Numbered from the stretch's first letter, positions 18,841 through 30,284 are shown. The stretch is 64,000 nt of DNA from Onthophagus taurus (GCF_036711975.1 NC_091973.1:20336001-20400000); one strand, 5' to 3'. Notes: generated by a model from the letters alone, not told the origin. Numbers and translations: made by a program.

Positions 18841-19860
18841 GGTCATTTATTAAATTTTATTTACCTGACTAGTTCCGGTTTAAAAAAACCATCTTCAGAG
18901 ATAAACTACAAGAAATGAAATATATAATAATAAAATTCTGAACAATTTAAAAATCTTATAAGTTAATATTAAAATTGAAAATATAAAAATGTATGAAAAG
19001 TTACTTACAGTCAAAAATTTAAGAAACCAACATTGTAATCAACCTCAACTTCATAATTATTACTTATTAAAATTAATATTAAAGTCACTATATATACGCT
19101 AAACACATTTAACAAGTTAGACAACGTTCTGTAGGATTAAAAGTCGTGTAATGGCGACATGTAAAACAAGTTTCGAACAACTCTTGTTAAATTTAGATTC
19201 AAATGTTCAAAAATTATTATGCTAAGATAAAAATCAAAATAATAAAATAGTAATATAAGAGATTTATAGAAATTGGGAATTAAAATGGGATTTGAAATTA
19301 TTAAAAAAAAGGGGAAGAAGGTGTTAGGATGGGAAAGGGTGTGGCCGCAGGGACCCCAAAAAGTGCGACTAATATATGCGGCACAAATATATTAATCCTC
19401 TGCATTTTGGGGAAAAGGTGTGGATAAGAATTTATATAGGGGGGTTTTGTTAATGTGAACCTGATCATTAAGGCATTCTAGGTGATCATTATTAAATTTG
19501 AATTTTTCTATTTCGTATGTTTCTAGTAAGTTTAGTTTGAAACTTTTATTTTGTTTGTGTAAAATTGAGACATTATTCTTTGTATCGAAATCGTGATTGT
19601 AAATTATCATGTGTCTACCAAAATTAGAATTTTCATTATGTTTATGTTCATTTATCCTAACTTTTAAAGATCTACCTGTTTCTCCTATGTATGAAGCACC
19701 ACAAGTACCACATTCTAGTTTATAAACACCATTTTGATCGAGTAAATTAATTTTATCTTTGGCATTGAAAAGTCTTTTTTGGAGAGTAGTTACATTTTTG
19801 AAGGACATATTGATATTATATTTACGGAAAATAGATTGTATATTATAAATATATTACCTG
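18841..19860 (-). mobile_element. Penelope-like element 3' fragment
   Basis: A GIY-YIG domain gene is followed, in its reading direction, by AT-rich sequence. That ends near 18841-18900 in a short motif (AGTTCCGGTTT ... CATCTTCAGAG) of the kind that recurs in the terminal repeats of PLEs elsewhere in this window (31920, 42840). The RT part is absent. Confidence 0.65.
19392..19808 (-). CDS. PLE GIY-YIG endonuclease fragment
   Basis: The 138-residue frame contains GVYKLECGTCGASYIGETGR. This has a C-x-x-C zinc-knuckle-like pair next to the YIG motif, followed by LKVRINEHKH with the conserved Arg and His. This is the C-terminal endonuclease of Penelope-like retroelements, which cuts target DNA. 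The upstream RT is missing, so the piece is 5'-truncated. The domain itself has no stop. Confidence 0.8.
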   Translation of the reverse strand: MSFKNVTTLQKRLFNAKDKINLLDQNGVYKLECGTCGASYIGETGRSLKVRINEHKHNENSNFGRHMIIYNHDFDTKNNVSILHKQNKSFKLNLLETYEIEKFKFNNDHLECLNDQVHINKTPLYKFLSTPFPQNAED

Positions 19861-20070
19861 GGTATTTAGTTGATCTATAGATTCAATTTTGATTGTTATG
19901 TTAGGTTCTTTTTCCCTTTGCACCTAGTTCCCGTAAAATAAAACGCACCACACAGTTTAACCGCTTTATTTCACAACTTCACAACTCAACATAACCTCTC
20001 ATAACATAATCCTCTCGCGCCCGTTATATCGCTACTATTGATTAATTTTTTTTTACATTTTATTATTTTA

Positions 20071-20490
20071 CTAATAGATGGCACTACATTCGGCCTCGCT
20101 ACTATTTGAATCGTCCTCGATTCGCTCTTCAAAGTCCTCCAGAAGTTGACACCAAGGTTTCATCAGGTCTGTTGCAAATATTGAGTTGAACTTCCTTTGA
20201 GTACGTTGCGCACCGGGTACATCCACCAAATGGTATCGGTCATTTCCTAGCACTTCATTAACTAGGTAGGGTCCTTTGTAGAGTGGCATCATCTTTCGTG
20301 GTTGCCCTGTAGCTGAAGCTTCGCGTTTTATCAGTACTAGATCGCCTTCTTGATATCTTCGTGGTTTTTTATATTTCTTGTCGCTTATATCTTTTTGAAT
20401 CTTCTGCATCTTTTCGATGTTTTGTATCGCTATTTCTCGTACTTTATATAACTGATCGTCTTCTAATTTGTTATCTTCTTCTAAGGCCAT
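20071..20490 (-). CDS. Ty3/gypsy integrase C-terminal part
   Basis: KPRRYQEGDLVLI then LYKGPYLVNEVLGNDRYHLVD is the typical SH3-like C-terminal domain of gypsy integrases. It is in the same frame as the integrase core, from which it is separated by the inserted MITE. It ends near the 3' end of the element. Confidence 0.75.
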   Translation of the reverse strand: MALEEDNKLEDDQLYKVREIAIQNIEKMQKIQKDISDKKYKKPRRYQEGDLVLIKREASATGQPRKMMPLYKGPYLVNEVLGNDRYHLVDVPGAQRTQRKFNSIFATDLMKPWCQLLEDFEERIEDDSNSSEAECSAIY

Positions 20491-20508
20491 AATAACGTAA
20501 TTCTGTAG

Positions 20509-20976
20509 AATTTACGCAATTATTTTCCCAATGCCAATATTTAAATAAAAATAATCTAAAATTAATCGTGTTAGGTATAGAGTAGATATCGTAGACCTAA
20601 CACGATTAATTTTAGGACAGATATAGATGCTTTGAGCAGCATTTATTCGTTGGTTTTCGAAATGTACAAATCAACTTAACTTTTTAAATTTTTGCGCTTC
20701 CCGCTTCACGTGAAGTTGTCGATTTAATTTGTACCGTTGTACGCAGGCGCTTATGCCACAGGTTGTTTTTAACTACTCTCTCACACGTGTTTTCGATGCC
20801 GAGTTTTACGTTTGTTTTTTCTGTGTTTTTCGCCTTTTTCCTGGCAATTGTAAGTTTTATTATTTTTGTAATTACTTATTGTTTACTTTTGGTTTTGTTT
20901 GTAGTAAATGCTCAAGCCCTGATGAAGCAACAATAGTTTGCGAAATATTGGCATTGAAAAAATAATTGCGTAAATT
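20509..20976. mobile_element. 468-bp MITE nested in the gypsy integrase
   Basis: Its ends are inverted repeats: AATTTACGCAATTATTTT at 20509 and its complement ending at 20976, extending through CCAATGCCAATATT with two mismatches. A second inverted pair (AATCGTGTTAGG / CCTAACACGATT) lies near 20560-20615. It splits an integrase frame and has no coding capacity of its own. The target duplication is unclear. Confidence 0.75.
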
Positions 20977-20984
20977 TTTTATCA

Positions 20985-21930
20985 CGATCCTATCCTGGAA
21001 CAATCGCCTCGTCCTTGTTGCTAACGGGATTGAACAACAATCTCCTTGATTCTGTAGAATGTTTCTCGGTTGAAAACCAAATAGTAACTCATGCGGGGTC
21101 TTCTTCGTAGTTTTATTCATTTGACCATTTAATGCAAACTGAATTTCTCTCAATTTTGTGTCCCAAGCCCGTTCATCATCATGATGCATTGTTTTAATCG
21201 CTGTCATGATCGTTTGGTTAAATTTTTCCACCTGTCCATTTGCTCTAGGTGTAGCTGTCGCGTTTTTTATGTGTTGAATGTTGTTTTCCTTACAAAAATC
21301 TTCAAAATCTTGTGACGTAAACGCTGTTCCTCGATCAGTAATTAGTCTTGTCGGACATCCAAATATACCAGTTATCTCTCGCAACATCTCAATAGTTGGT
21401 TTCGACTTTGAACTCTTCACTGCTCGGATAAAGACGTACTTGGTGAAGTTATCCACACCAACCAAAATATGAGTATTTCGTCGCTTGCTGATTGGAAAGG
21501 GGCCCAGATGATCAATATTTACTGTATTAAAAGGGATAGTAATTCGTTCGATGTTGTGTAATTCAATTTCTTTTCTTGCAGATATCTTGTGATATGCACA
21601 CTCAACACAAGATTTAATATAATTCGTGACTCGTTTTCGCATTTTTGTAAACCAAAAATAACGCTTCAGATGATCTAGTGTTTTCTCCAACGCATAGTGA
21701 CCTATGTCATCATGACTTCCCTTGATTATTTTCCAAATGATAACTTTTGGTACCACCCATCTTCGACCTATCGGCCCTTTTCGGTAAATTCTGTTTTTAT
21801 AGATCTCGTAGTCTCGGTGAATTTGTTTTGCGTTGTTGTCTTTTGGAGTTTGCTCTAAAATCGTTTTTATTTTTTTCAATGTTTGGTCCTGAAGTTGCAT
21901 GGTCAGTAACCAATGATCATCGATTGTCAC
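20985..21930 (-). CDS. Ty3/gypsy integrase core
   Basis: The core starts with an HHCC-like zinc region (SHDDIGHYALEKT ... SCVECAYHK). The acidic triad follows: VNIDHLGPF, LITDRGTAF and RANGQVEKFNQT. Residues after GFQPRNILQNQ run into MITE sequence, so the open frame down to 20872 is artificial at its end. The enzyme would insert retrotransposon cDNA. It is interrupted, hence non-functional here. Confidence 0.85.
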
Positions 21931-22175
21931 GGATAATACGTCGAGGCCAGCAACGTTAGCCTCTTGTGGATCTGGACCACGTGTGCTATGTCCTTCCCTG
22001 GTCTATACTCAACATCAAAGTCAAATTCTTGCAACTTTAACACCCATCGTCCAATTCGAGGTATCAAATCTTTCTTTTTCATTATTGTCTTTAAGCAATT
22101 GCAATCACTCACTACTTTAAATTTACGTCCTAGCAGGTACATTCGGAAACGTTCTAATGTCTCAGTATCGGCCAA
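21927..22175 (-). CDS. Ty3/gypsy RNase H C-terminal fragment
   Basis: VVSDCNCLKTIMKKKDLIPRIGRW followed by VEYRPGKDIAHV is the end of the RT-linked RNase H, including the late catalytic Asp. It is in a different frame from the integrase, so a frameshift separates them. The 5' side is lost. Confidence 0.75.
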   Translation of the reverse strand: MADTETLERFRMYLLGRKFKVVSDCNCLKTIMKKKDLIPRIGRWVLKLQEFDFDVEYRPGKDIAHVVQIHKRLTLLASTYYP

Positions 22176-22367
22176 AACTTCAAGTTAATAAATATTCAGG
22201 TATAGTTAAAGAAATCAAGAAAAACTACAACAATAATATTATTGTTGTTTAATAATTCCATTTGTAAAAAATAATTGTAACTGGTTTTTCATTTTTAAGT
22301 TAAAGAAATTATCGTATCTACTTATTTCTTCTATATGCGGGGGACTATCGCAATCCCCACAAAAAAA

Positions 22368-23187
22368 CTAACATTTTTCCTTTTTGGTTATCTGAAGTTG
22401 CCCTTGAATTTGGTAAAAATAATTATGGTGTGTTTTTAATTTTAATTCGCCGTTTCGATGTTGAAAAATATTAATTTTTTTGGTGCTGATGCCATCTTCT
22501 ATAGATATATTTCTTAAATTATATGGGAATTTAACTTCTATGATGGAATTGTTGCTATGTATTACCCCATCTGGACTGGCTCCTAAAAAATAAAAGTCTC
22601 CTTGACCTACATATAAACCACATGAATCTTCATATAGGCCAGAAATATATTGAAAAGCTTCTATTGCTGCGTTTTCATATTGACTACCATATTCGGTGGC
22701 TTTGTTTCCTCGAAAACTATTTCCCAATAGGCATTTTAAAAGATCGTTACTTTTCTTTTGCACACTACTTCAAAATTTGAAGCTGTTAATCTATATAACC
22801 TTTCTTGTCTCCAACAAGGATTACTATATTGACCTCTAGTTCGTACTTCTATTATATCTGCGTCTTCTTTTGCTTTTTGCAATAAATTGAATATAACTTC
22901 TTTTCTTCTATCAATTTCTTCTTGTGGTGATAATTCAACATCTCCATAGTCGCTGTCCGCTTGTAGTGCAACTGGTGTGACCCTTTTACGTTTTTCCCTT
23001 GCTGCGCCTTTCGCCATTTCATAAACATTTTATATTTTTGTTCACAACACTTTTTAGTGTAGTGTCCTAATTTCCTTCCCATATTTTCTGCAATTTTCTT
23101 TAAATAATGGTCACGACAATTGAACAAAATTGCTGCAATGTGGCACCTTAGTTGATAGGATCCCCCTAAAGAGAAATTGACCTGCAA
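22368..23187 (-). pseudogene. YqaJ / lambda-exonuclease-like nuclease remnant
   Basis: Three frames must be combined. Segment 23187 to about 23020 carries RCHIAAILFNCRDHYL and KLGHYTKKC. Segment 23017 to about 22740 carries DYGDVELSPQEE and RLYRLTASNFEVVCKRK. Segment 22763-22368 carries YGSQYENAAIEAF, LGASPDGVI, IIEVKFPY and YYQIQGQL-type blocks. The E, D and E-x-K of the PD-(D/E)xK nuclease core are all visible. The family processes DNA ends in viral-type recombination, and its insect copies are usually in mobile elements. Two frameshifts, one in the A-rich run at about 22750, make this copy dead. The 5' part is absent. AT-rich spacer 22191-22367 precedes it. Confidence 0.7.
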
Positions 23188-23490
23188 AACTGAACATTAA
23201 AAAAGGAAAATACTAATGATATTTACATACTCGTTTACCACCAATAAATTTATTTACTAAACTATTAAACTCCTCGGCACTATTATTATTTTTATTCAGC
23301 AAACAGGATGAAGAATTAGATATAATTCGTTGCAAACAGTTGTTGATATCTGCTTCTAAACCGCATTCCTTTACGTTTGCAAATATATTATCTACGCCAG
23401 TGGCGTATCCAGACTTGACCCTTGGGGGGGGGGGGATATAAAAAACTATTATTGAAATATGTGTATGTATACATATTTGAATTTAAAAAA
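23188..23490. other. spacer with a G homopolymer
   Basis: AT-rich sequence with a run of about 13 G near 23424-23436 just outside the hAT fragment. No gene is seen. Confidence 0.6.
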
Positions 23491-23958
23491 TTACAAATTG
23501 AGAGCTAAACGCCTCGGTTTTTGTGCAAAATTATCCAGTACCTCCTCTGTAGAAAGATGTTGATCTCTATGGATCGACAACATAGCCAGTCCATTCAATT
23601 GGACTTGACCTGTTGAGTTCCGCAAATAAGTTTGAATACGTTTCAAAGTAGAAAAGGTCCTTTCTGGTGTCGCAGTAGTTGCTGGAAGTGTACAAAATAT
23701 TTTTAGAAGCTTGTACATATTTGGGTAGGCCTTCTCACTACAAGCTTCTAAACATGCTAACGCCTGACGTTTGGTTTTTATGTCTTTAGAAATTTTTAAA
23801 TATTTGTGCCAGATTTTTATTTCAATTTTTATATTTTCTTGTGGAATGTCAGGCAGGTATAAATTCAGTAAGTTATCGTACTGATTATCATTAGAATCAG
23901 TATGAGGTAGCGAAAACAAGCCAACAAATCCATTAAAAATTTCTTTATGATTGCTCAA
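23491..23958 (-). CDS. hAT transposase C-terminal dimerisation fragment
   Basis: LPATTATPERTFSTLKRIQT followed by YLRNSTGQVQLNGLAMLSIH is the hAT dimerisation signature (Dimer_Tnp_hAT), of the kind found in ZMYM1-like transposases. Only the last 155 residues are readable; catalytic blocks upstream are missing. The domain is open with no stops. Confidence 0.8.
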   Translation of the reverse strand: MSNHKEIFNGFVGLFSLPHTDSNDNQYDNLLNLYLPDIPQENIKIEIKIWHKYLKISKDIKTKRQALACLEACSEKAYPNMYKLLKIFCTLPATTATPERTFSTLKRIQTYLRNSTGQVQLNGLAMLSIHRDQHLSTEEVLDNFAQKPRRLALNL

Positions 23959-24778
23959 TGTTTCTTTTAATGTTAGGCAATGTCATAAGGAATTATATTT
24001 AATTATTAGATGGCTATGTTGAAAACTAAATCTTTTTTCGATCTACATCAATAACGACAAAACATTTAAAATATTATTTAGTTTTTAACGTCACGATCTG
24101 GGATTTAAATCAAATTCTGGTTTTTCTATTTCTCGAATGTCTTGGACAATTTTAATATTTTAAAAAGGATGGCGGAGTCGATAGATGTCATGGGGGGGAT
24201 ATATCCCACTTATCTACCTTTTCTATTAAACATGTCACGTAGGGTTTAACGGAATTTAACTTTTTTGTGACACTACTGTCCCCGTCGCACAATGGGGTAT
24301 TTGCCCATTCTAGCTGGACAAAATTATTTTTCTATTTTCACCCCTTAAAGTAGTTTTTTTATTTTCAGATACAGGGTATGTAATGCAAAATACACACTTT
24401 TAGGTGTGAAAGTTAAACTTTTTTTTTTATTTAAAACCCTAAATTCTAATATACAGGTATTTCTAAATTGATGCGAAAGATTTCAAGGGTTGATTTTTCA
24501 ACAAAAATTAAGGTGTCTTTCATATAACTTTTTGCTCAAAACCCCTTCTCCTCCAAGTTACAGCCCTCTAAAGTTAGGGAAAAAATATTTAGTAAATTTA
24601 CTATGGAGGAATTTAGAAGAATGAAATTTGGCTGATAATTGTTGTTAATAAAATGACACCTTTTAACGATATTTATAACCCTAAAATGTTATTACAAGGG
24701 GGTGAAAAAATCAACCCCTATAATACTTTACATCAGAACGTTTTAATGCGTCTACAGTTTTCTATTTTAAATTTTGGT
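23959..24778. other. non-coding stretch, probable transposon remains
   Basis: No convincing gene. Plain low-complexity runs and a G run near 24190 are present. It may be degraded hAT and P-type element ends, but I found no matching inverted termini. Confidence 0.4.
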
Positions 24779-25063
24779 TTAAATAAAGGGATTCAATCTA
24801 TCTTTTAAATTTACAACACGTCGAGTGATTTGGTGGGCAGACAACTTCTTCCGAGCTGACGTTTGGAACTGATTGCTGTTGAAATGCCGCTCACAAACGC
24901 GAAGCCTTCTCCCATGTAATTGACCATGGGATAACTCCATAAGATCAGGCCTGCTCATTCTTTCTAACCATTTCCGCCGCAGATCGTCTGATCTTGGAAA
25001 GGAGAACAGTTGTCGATCTCTGGGCGGCAATGAATTTGTAGGACATTGTTCGTCCACACAACT
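24779..25063 (-). CDS. THAP-domain exon of a P-type transposase (copy a)
   Basis: The exon starts after a clear acceptor (TGTACAG at 25070-25064) and reads SCVDEQCPTN ... DDLRRKWLERMSRPDLMEL ... RRLRVCERHFNSNQFQTS. This is the second half of a THAP zinc finger: W, then C-x-x-H and F. The first Cys pair would be in an upstream exon. It is nearly identical to the N-terminus of the transposase at 49-51 kb. The rest of the transposase is missing, so this is an internally deleted copy. Confidence 0.8.
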   Translation of the reverse strand, partial: SCVDEQCPTNSLPPRDRQLFSFPRSDDLRRKWLERMSRPDLMELSHGQLHGRRLRVCERHFNSNQFQTSARKKLSAHQITRRVVNLKDRLNPFI

Positions 25064-26062
25064 CTGTACATAAGGATTTATTAGACATTTAAAATATAAA
25101 TTTCTGAAAATAATAAGCATTAAATAATACTTTTAGAACTTGTGAGAACTTAACATCAAGATTTTTTTAGTTATTTAATTTACTTTAATTATTTAAATTT
25201 AATTATTACTATGTGAGGATAACAACATAAAAAAAAGTTACTATTAATTACTTATGTTGAATCTGGTTGAATTGTATGGTTCTGGTCATGATTTATAAAT
25301 TACAAGCTTAAGAACTTATTGAAAATTTTATCAACTTATCGGGGACATAATTATTTATTTAATAATTATTTGCTAATAAAAAAATTAATAAAATTTTAAC
25401 CTCTCATTTATTTACAATCAAATAATATTTATTGTAACCCTATATTCTCTAGAGTAAATGAAGTGGCCTAATCACTTCAAAATTATTACAAATTATTATT
25501 ATTACTCGAATTAGCTTTTAACAAATGATAATTACATCACATAAATTAAATATCTACTAATCTTTCTAAGTTATTTTTTATTATATTACGAACATCTGAC
25601 AGGATTATAATTATATATTTGCTAGGATAATCTTATACGTACTGCGATTGCAGGCATAATTACACACAGATTAACTGTTATAACTATTACTATTATAATA
25701 CAATAATGTTATATATATAAACGAACGTAGTTTAACTAAAACTTGGACATGATGCGAAGCAAACACGTCAAGCAAGAACTATGACTAATACCGCCATGAC
25801 GATTCTACGATTTCTTTTTCTTGATATTTATTCTCAAAAAGTCATGTAAATACAGGATAATTACATATATAATTTTTTTCTCATATATACATTACTTAGG
25901 TAACATTATAACAATTTATAAAATAAGTGATTAAAATTTCAATTATTAAATCTCGGGAAGGACGAACAATGCCGAATATTGCCGAACGATCGACGATAGC
26001 GCCACCCATCGTTGTGACAGGGAACTACATACTTAGATAAATTTATTCCTATGTCGTGTCAC
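25064..26062 (-). mobile_element. 5' non-coding region of P-type element copy a
   Basis: This AT-rich stretch matches 51500-52520 (upstream of copy d) over nearly its whole length, with small indels. Similarity stops at CGTGTCAC in both copies, marking one element end near 26062. No exon could be identified in it. Confidence 0.75.
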
Positions 26063-26064
26063 CC

Positions 26065-26317
26065 CTAAGGTTTATATATAAAAGGTTGCTTAGGTTCGTA
26101 CGCAACCATACTGCGCATTACGTCACATGTGGAAAATAATACCGCCAAGCAATTCAAATTAAACAAATGCATGGAGCACCATATGGCCATGAGGTTGCGT
26201 GCGCAATCCGTGATCGCTTACGTCACGAAACACTCCTGCTCTTGCCCCTCGCCCACAAACTAAAATCAAAGTATTGCAGCATAGGAACCTAGACAACCTT
26301 TAATATATAAACCTTGG
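26065..26317. mobile_element. 253-bp MITE with 8-bp target duplication
   Basis: The ends CTAAGGTTTATATAT and ATATATAAACCTTGG pair over about 33 bp. TGTCACCC occurs directly on both sides (26057-26064 and 26318-26325). An 8-bp duplication fits hAT or P superfamily mobilisation. It landed at the end of P-type copy a. Confidence 0.8.
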
Positions 26318-26623
26318 TGTCACCCCCTGAGAGTGTCGAACAGGGGACGGTAACTCCGTATACACAATCGTGTATGTAGTGTTCCCTAACCCCGCAGAAG
26401 GCGCTGTTAGCGTTGGCGCATTATTTGAAATATTTAAATTTCAAATATTTAAAAAATGTATTGGTTTGGTGAGAAAGTAGTAGTGAAAACGTATTTTACA
26501 TAAGTAAAATACATATTCACTCAGTTAACCCAACCCACACAGTTAGGGTGAAAAGCAAGGATGTAATAAATATAACAAAAATAATTGTAAAAAATATATA
26601 TACACAAAAAAATACATATATAC

Positions 26624-26662
<39 letters not shown>

Positions 26663-26723
26663 AAAAATATTAAACTTAAAACTAATCAATACAAATATAC
26701 ATAACAACTTATATACAATTGTA
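26318..26723. other. spacer with small palindromes and (TA)n
   Basis: Contains the palindromes GAAATATTTAAATTTC and GTATTTTAC/GTAAAATAC, and a TA run at about 26628-26657. No gene. Confidence 0.7.
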
Positions 26724-27928
26724 CAGGGTGTATCTGAATGACGTGCCCAAACTTCAGGGGGTGATTCTTTAGGCAATTTTAAGGGTACTTTCTCATATAA
26801 ACTATCAGCGATTTCGACTCCCCTGCGGAGCTACGCCCCTACAAAAATGGCGAAAAATTTTGGTTTATTTTTTTTTCCCGAAATCCATTAACACCAAGAA
26901 AATGAAATTTGGGAAATATGTTTAGCTTATAATAGGGCATGTTTCGAGCCTATTTGTACTTTCAATCTTCCCTTCTAAGTTACTAAACATAACCATCCCC
27001 GTTCAATTTTTGTCTAGATCTTTTTTATGACGATGATAAATACATTGGAAATATTTTATTTAGATAGACGAAAATATTCTAAAACTTTTTTGCCTCTCTG
27101 ATGTTCTTCGAAAAGTTAATAGTTTCTGAGAAAAAAATTAATTAAACAAACACTAACTGTTAAGCTGTAGCGTTGTTAATCGAAAGTTGGAATGAATTTT
27201 TAAAGAAAAAGTCTTAGCAGGCTTAGCAATCTTTGTCAGAAATATTTTTGACGTTTAAATGTCAGTGGTTTTCTTACTATTACTATTGTTTTATTTAAAA
27301 TTTTGAAACGTCGAGTGAACGAGCGTAAATGCGGTAGAACTTTATTCATAAATTAATTTGAAAAACAATAATAATAGTAAGAAAACCACTGACATTTAAA
27401 CGTAAAAAATATTTCTGACAGAGATTGCAAAGCCTACCAAGATATTTTCATTAAAAATTCATTCCAACTTTTGATCGACAACCCTGTTGTTGAACGGGCA
27501 GTGTTTGCTTTATTATTTTTTTTCTCAAAAATTAGTCGTTTTTGGAAAAATTTTAGAGAGACAAAAAAGTTTTAGGATACTTTCATCTACCTATGTAATT
27601 TTTTTTAATGTATTTACCATCCGCATAAAAAAATTTAGCATAAATGTAAAGGGGGCGGTTACGTTTAGTAATTTACAAGGATAGGTTGAAAGTACAAATA
27701 GGGTGAAAACGTGCCCTACTACCAGTTAAACATATTTCCCAAATTTCGTTTCCCTAGCGTTTATGGTTTTTGAGAAAAAAAAATTAAACCAAAATTTTCC
27801 GCCATTTTTGGAGGGGTGTAGCTCCTTAGGGGAGCCCAAGTCGCCCATGGTTTATATATCAAAGTACCCTTAAAATTGCCTAAAGAATCACCCCCTGAAG
27901 TTTGGGCATGTCATTCAGATACACCCTG
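26724..27928. mobile_element. 1.2-kb foldback element with TA target duplication
   Basis: The whole left half reappears as the reverse complement in the right half. The ends are CAGGGTGTATCTGAATGAC and GTCATTCAGATACACCCTG, flanked by TA on both sides. The arms stay similar through blocks such as GCGAAAAATTTTGGTTTA and AAAACCACTGACATTTAAAC, meeting near 27310-27360. It has no coding capacity. Short frames inside (for example 27487-27684) are shadows. The TA duplication suggests Tc1/mariner-type mobilisation. Confidence 0.85.
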
Positions 27929-27995
27929 TATACACAATTCAATATACGATTACTACAATATTTGTCGCATTTTTTTTTCTTGATGCTTGTTTCTT

Positions 27996-30193
27996 TTAGC
28001 ACTTGAAGGCAGCTATTTTTTTAATGTCATCATTGATTAACGCCGATCTTGACTCCTTGCCATTTAAAATACTATTCACATTTTTCAACCACATCACAAG
28101 GTAATATCTTACAAAGATACGGACATATCCTTCAAATAATTTATGTTTTTCACACATAAATTGTGTAATAATTCCAACTTGCTCAGTTGGAATACTCAAA
28201 ACTGTTGAATACCAGATTTGATGCAATTTGCAACTAAGATCTGATGGATGATACCTATGGAAGTTCCAAATAATTTAATAAAAGCTGTATTAGGTCGCAA
28301 TAGCCATCCCGACAATACGCCCTCGCTTCCAATAGCTCATGATCGGCTAACACCACCTCCGACAATAGGTCTTTTTTGCAAACCTTGCAATCCATGGTTT
28401 TCAATATTTTTTTCGCCATGGTACTGGCAATATACGTGTGTTGAAGGGCAGCCAATGGGGTTACTAAAGTTCTCCGTGGGTAAACGCTAGTATCTACAAT
28501 GATTGGCTCCACGCTTCTTTCAATGTTATCTGACGACAACAACCGCTCTAAACCCTCCAACACAGGATCACAATCATCTAATTCACAATTGGCTCCTGGC
28601 GATTGTGCGGAGGAATAATTGTTGATGACTAATGTTTTGTAACTGTGGCGAAAAAATGCAGGTATTGGATTTGTGTTTTGGAAACCATGCATTGGTTTCC
28701 AAAATTGGTTAAAATTTCTTGGTACAAGATGTTGCATTCCACTGACTTAAACCTTTTTCCACAGCGCTTCAAACCCTTCAATAGTGATTAGCCAATTTTT
28801 AACAGTTGGGGGAACAAAAAATCTATCGTCGGCCTTCTTGAACAAACTACTCTTCAAGAAAACCTTCGCCCCCATCGAAAACTCGTCGTGTGGTGAAGTT
28901 TCGGACACAACGAATCTCAATTGTTTCTCGTTTTGAGCCGAAACTGTTGATCCATTAATCGAATCGAACAGTTTATCCGCAAACAAAATAAATTTAGACG
29001 TCCCCTCCGCTTCGGGTGGCATCTTGTCAGGTGCTGAAAGAAAATAAATATTAAATTAATTATTATTGAAATAGGAACAAAAATGGTAAATTAATATGCC
29101 ATCATATTACCGTAAAGTAAGAAATAATTACCATTTTTGGTTATCCATTCCATAATGGAACCAACACTGCGTCATAAAACTTGTGCCGCAAGTTTCACAG
29201 ACATTTTTTTTCTGTTATGGGGAAAAATGTGTTCTGTTCTTAAATTATTTAACATTCTGGTATCATGGTCCCCATCATCTACTTCATATAACTTGATAAT
29301 ATGTTTATATGATGCCGTGTACTTCACACCACCGCTTTCAAACATGACATCATACTTCAATAAATTATTTCTCAGTCCCTTTAAGAGATGAGGGGGATCG
29401 TACAAGATGGCTATGTCCTGTTCATCAACCACAAAACCAAAACCTTTATATTCCTCCCCTAGCCGAAAAAATGTGGCACGCGTTTCTTCGGTCAACATTT
29501 TTAATACCATGCTGTTGGTGGAGAGTTGGTCACAAACAGTTGCTATGATTTTTAAGCCTATACTATTGCATATAACAACGATTTCCCTTATATTGTTTCG
29601 TAGGTCTATTTCCATTTCCTGGTAATGCCTCTTACCATGAATACCATGGCATGGTCTGCAAATTGAGGAGATTGTCCTCGTCCGCAATCCACCCAACCCT
29701 CAATCATGTCTAATGTTGAGTCATACGTCAACCCAGATTGTAAAGACATCTCATTAAAGAGAAGACAACAATATCTATCTGGAGGTTTCATGTTGTTCAC
29801 CTCCTCACGTAGAGCTTCCATTAAATGTAGGTTTATTCCTACTCCAATTGGCACCTGACTCAGCAAATTCATAAGGGTCCTCCTAGTTGGCAAAGCAAAC
29901 ATCGTTCGCAGTAAGCGGTATGCTCTTGGACTACTTTTGAAAATTGTTAAGCCAAATATTTTGTTTTGCAACGTAAAGTGTCGCCCTTGGGTCTTTTTTG
30001 GTTGTTCTCGTAACTGACTAATAATAAAATTGAATGTTGCAACATTCACTGTATTTTTTAATACATTTTCGGCGATTTCTATTCTTTTTGTTTTTGTCAA
30101 TTTCGATTTATTCAATTGTTTTTCATATCTGCCTGCTGTTCGCTTGTACCTTCTTCGTGACTTCGAACCAGTTTCTGAAGAAGGTTGCAACAT
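27996..30193 (-). pseudogene. P-type (THAP9-like) transposase, broken (copy b)
   Basis: Minus-strand segments in order show KNTVNVATFNFIISQL, SSPRAYRLLRTMFALPTRRT, FNEMSLQSGL and VFMVRGITRKWK. Then, in a new frame, come REIVVICNSIGLKIIATVCD, LYDPPHLLKGLRNNLLKYD and KKMSVKLAAQVL. After a gap come FADKLFDSING, then GFQNTNPIPAFF and SYKTLVINN. These are the RNase-H-like and C-terminal blocks of P superfamily transposases. The THAP domain is missing at the 5' side. At least two frame changes are seen, with a possible small intron near 29030-29170, and the usual NQDPLENFF block is corrupted. Confidence 0.8.
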
Positions 30194-30284
30194 GGCATCC
30201 GGAACGACAAACCTTTTCTTAAAAGACGCACGGCAAAACCGGAAAGTTTCTAGTGTTAGTTCTAGTTTTAGTTCTAATTTTAGT

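Larger units (their letters stand above)
19940..22190 (-). mobile_element. Ty3/gypsy retrotransposon fragment
   Basis: The minus strand reads RNase H tail, integrase and integrase C-terminus, then a short AT-rich 3' part. RT, protease and gag are missing beyond 22190, and there is a frame change at 21930. A MITE interrupts the integrase. Confidence 0.8.

Noticed and set aside
22852..23187. Whole 111-residue frame as a separate gene
   Set aside because: Only its first part looks related to the YqaJ-family protein; the rest is out of frame with that family, so it was merged into the pseudogene.
24267..26062. GTGACAC ... GTGTCAC as ends of P-type copy a
   Set aside because: Only seven to nine bases pair and the flanks show no duplication; too weak to define an element.
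26543..26776. 77-residue antisense frame
   Set aside because: Mostly the (TA)n microsatellite read as Tyr/Ile; overlaps the foldback end.
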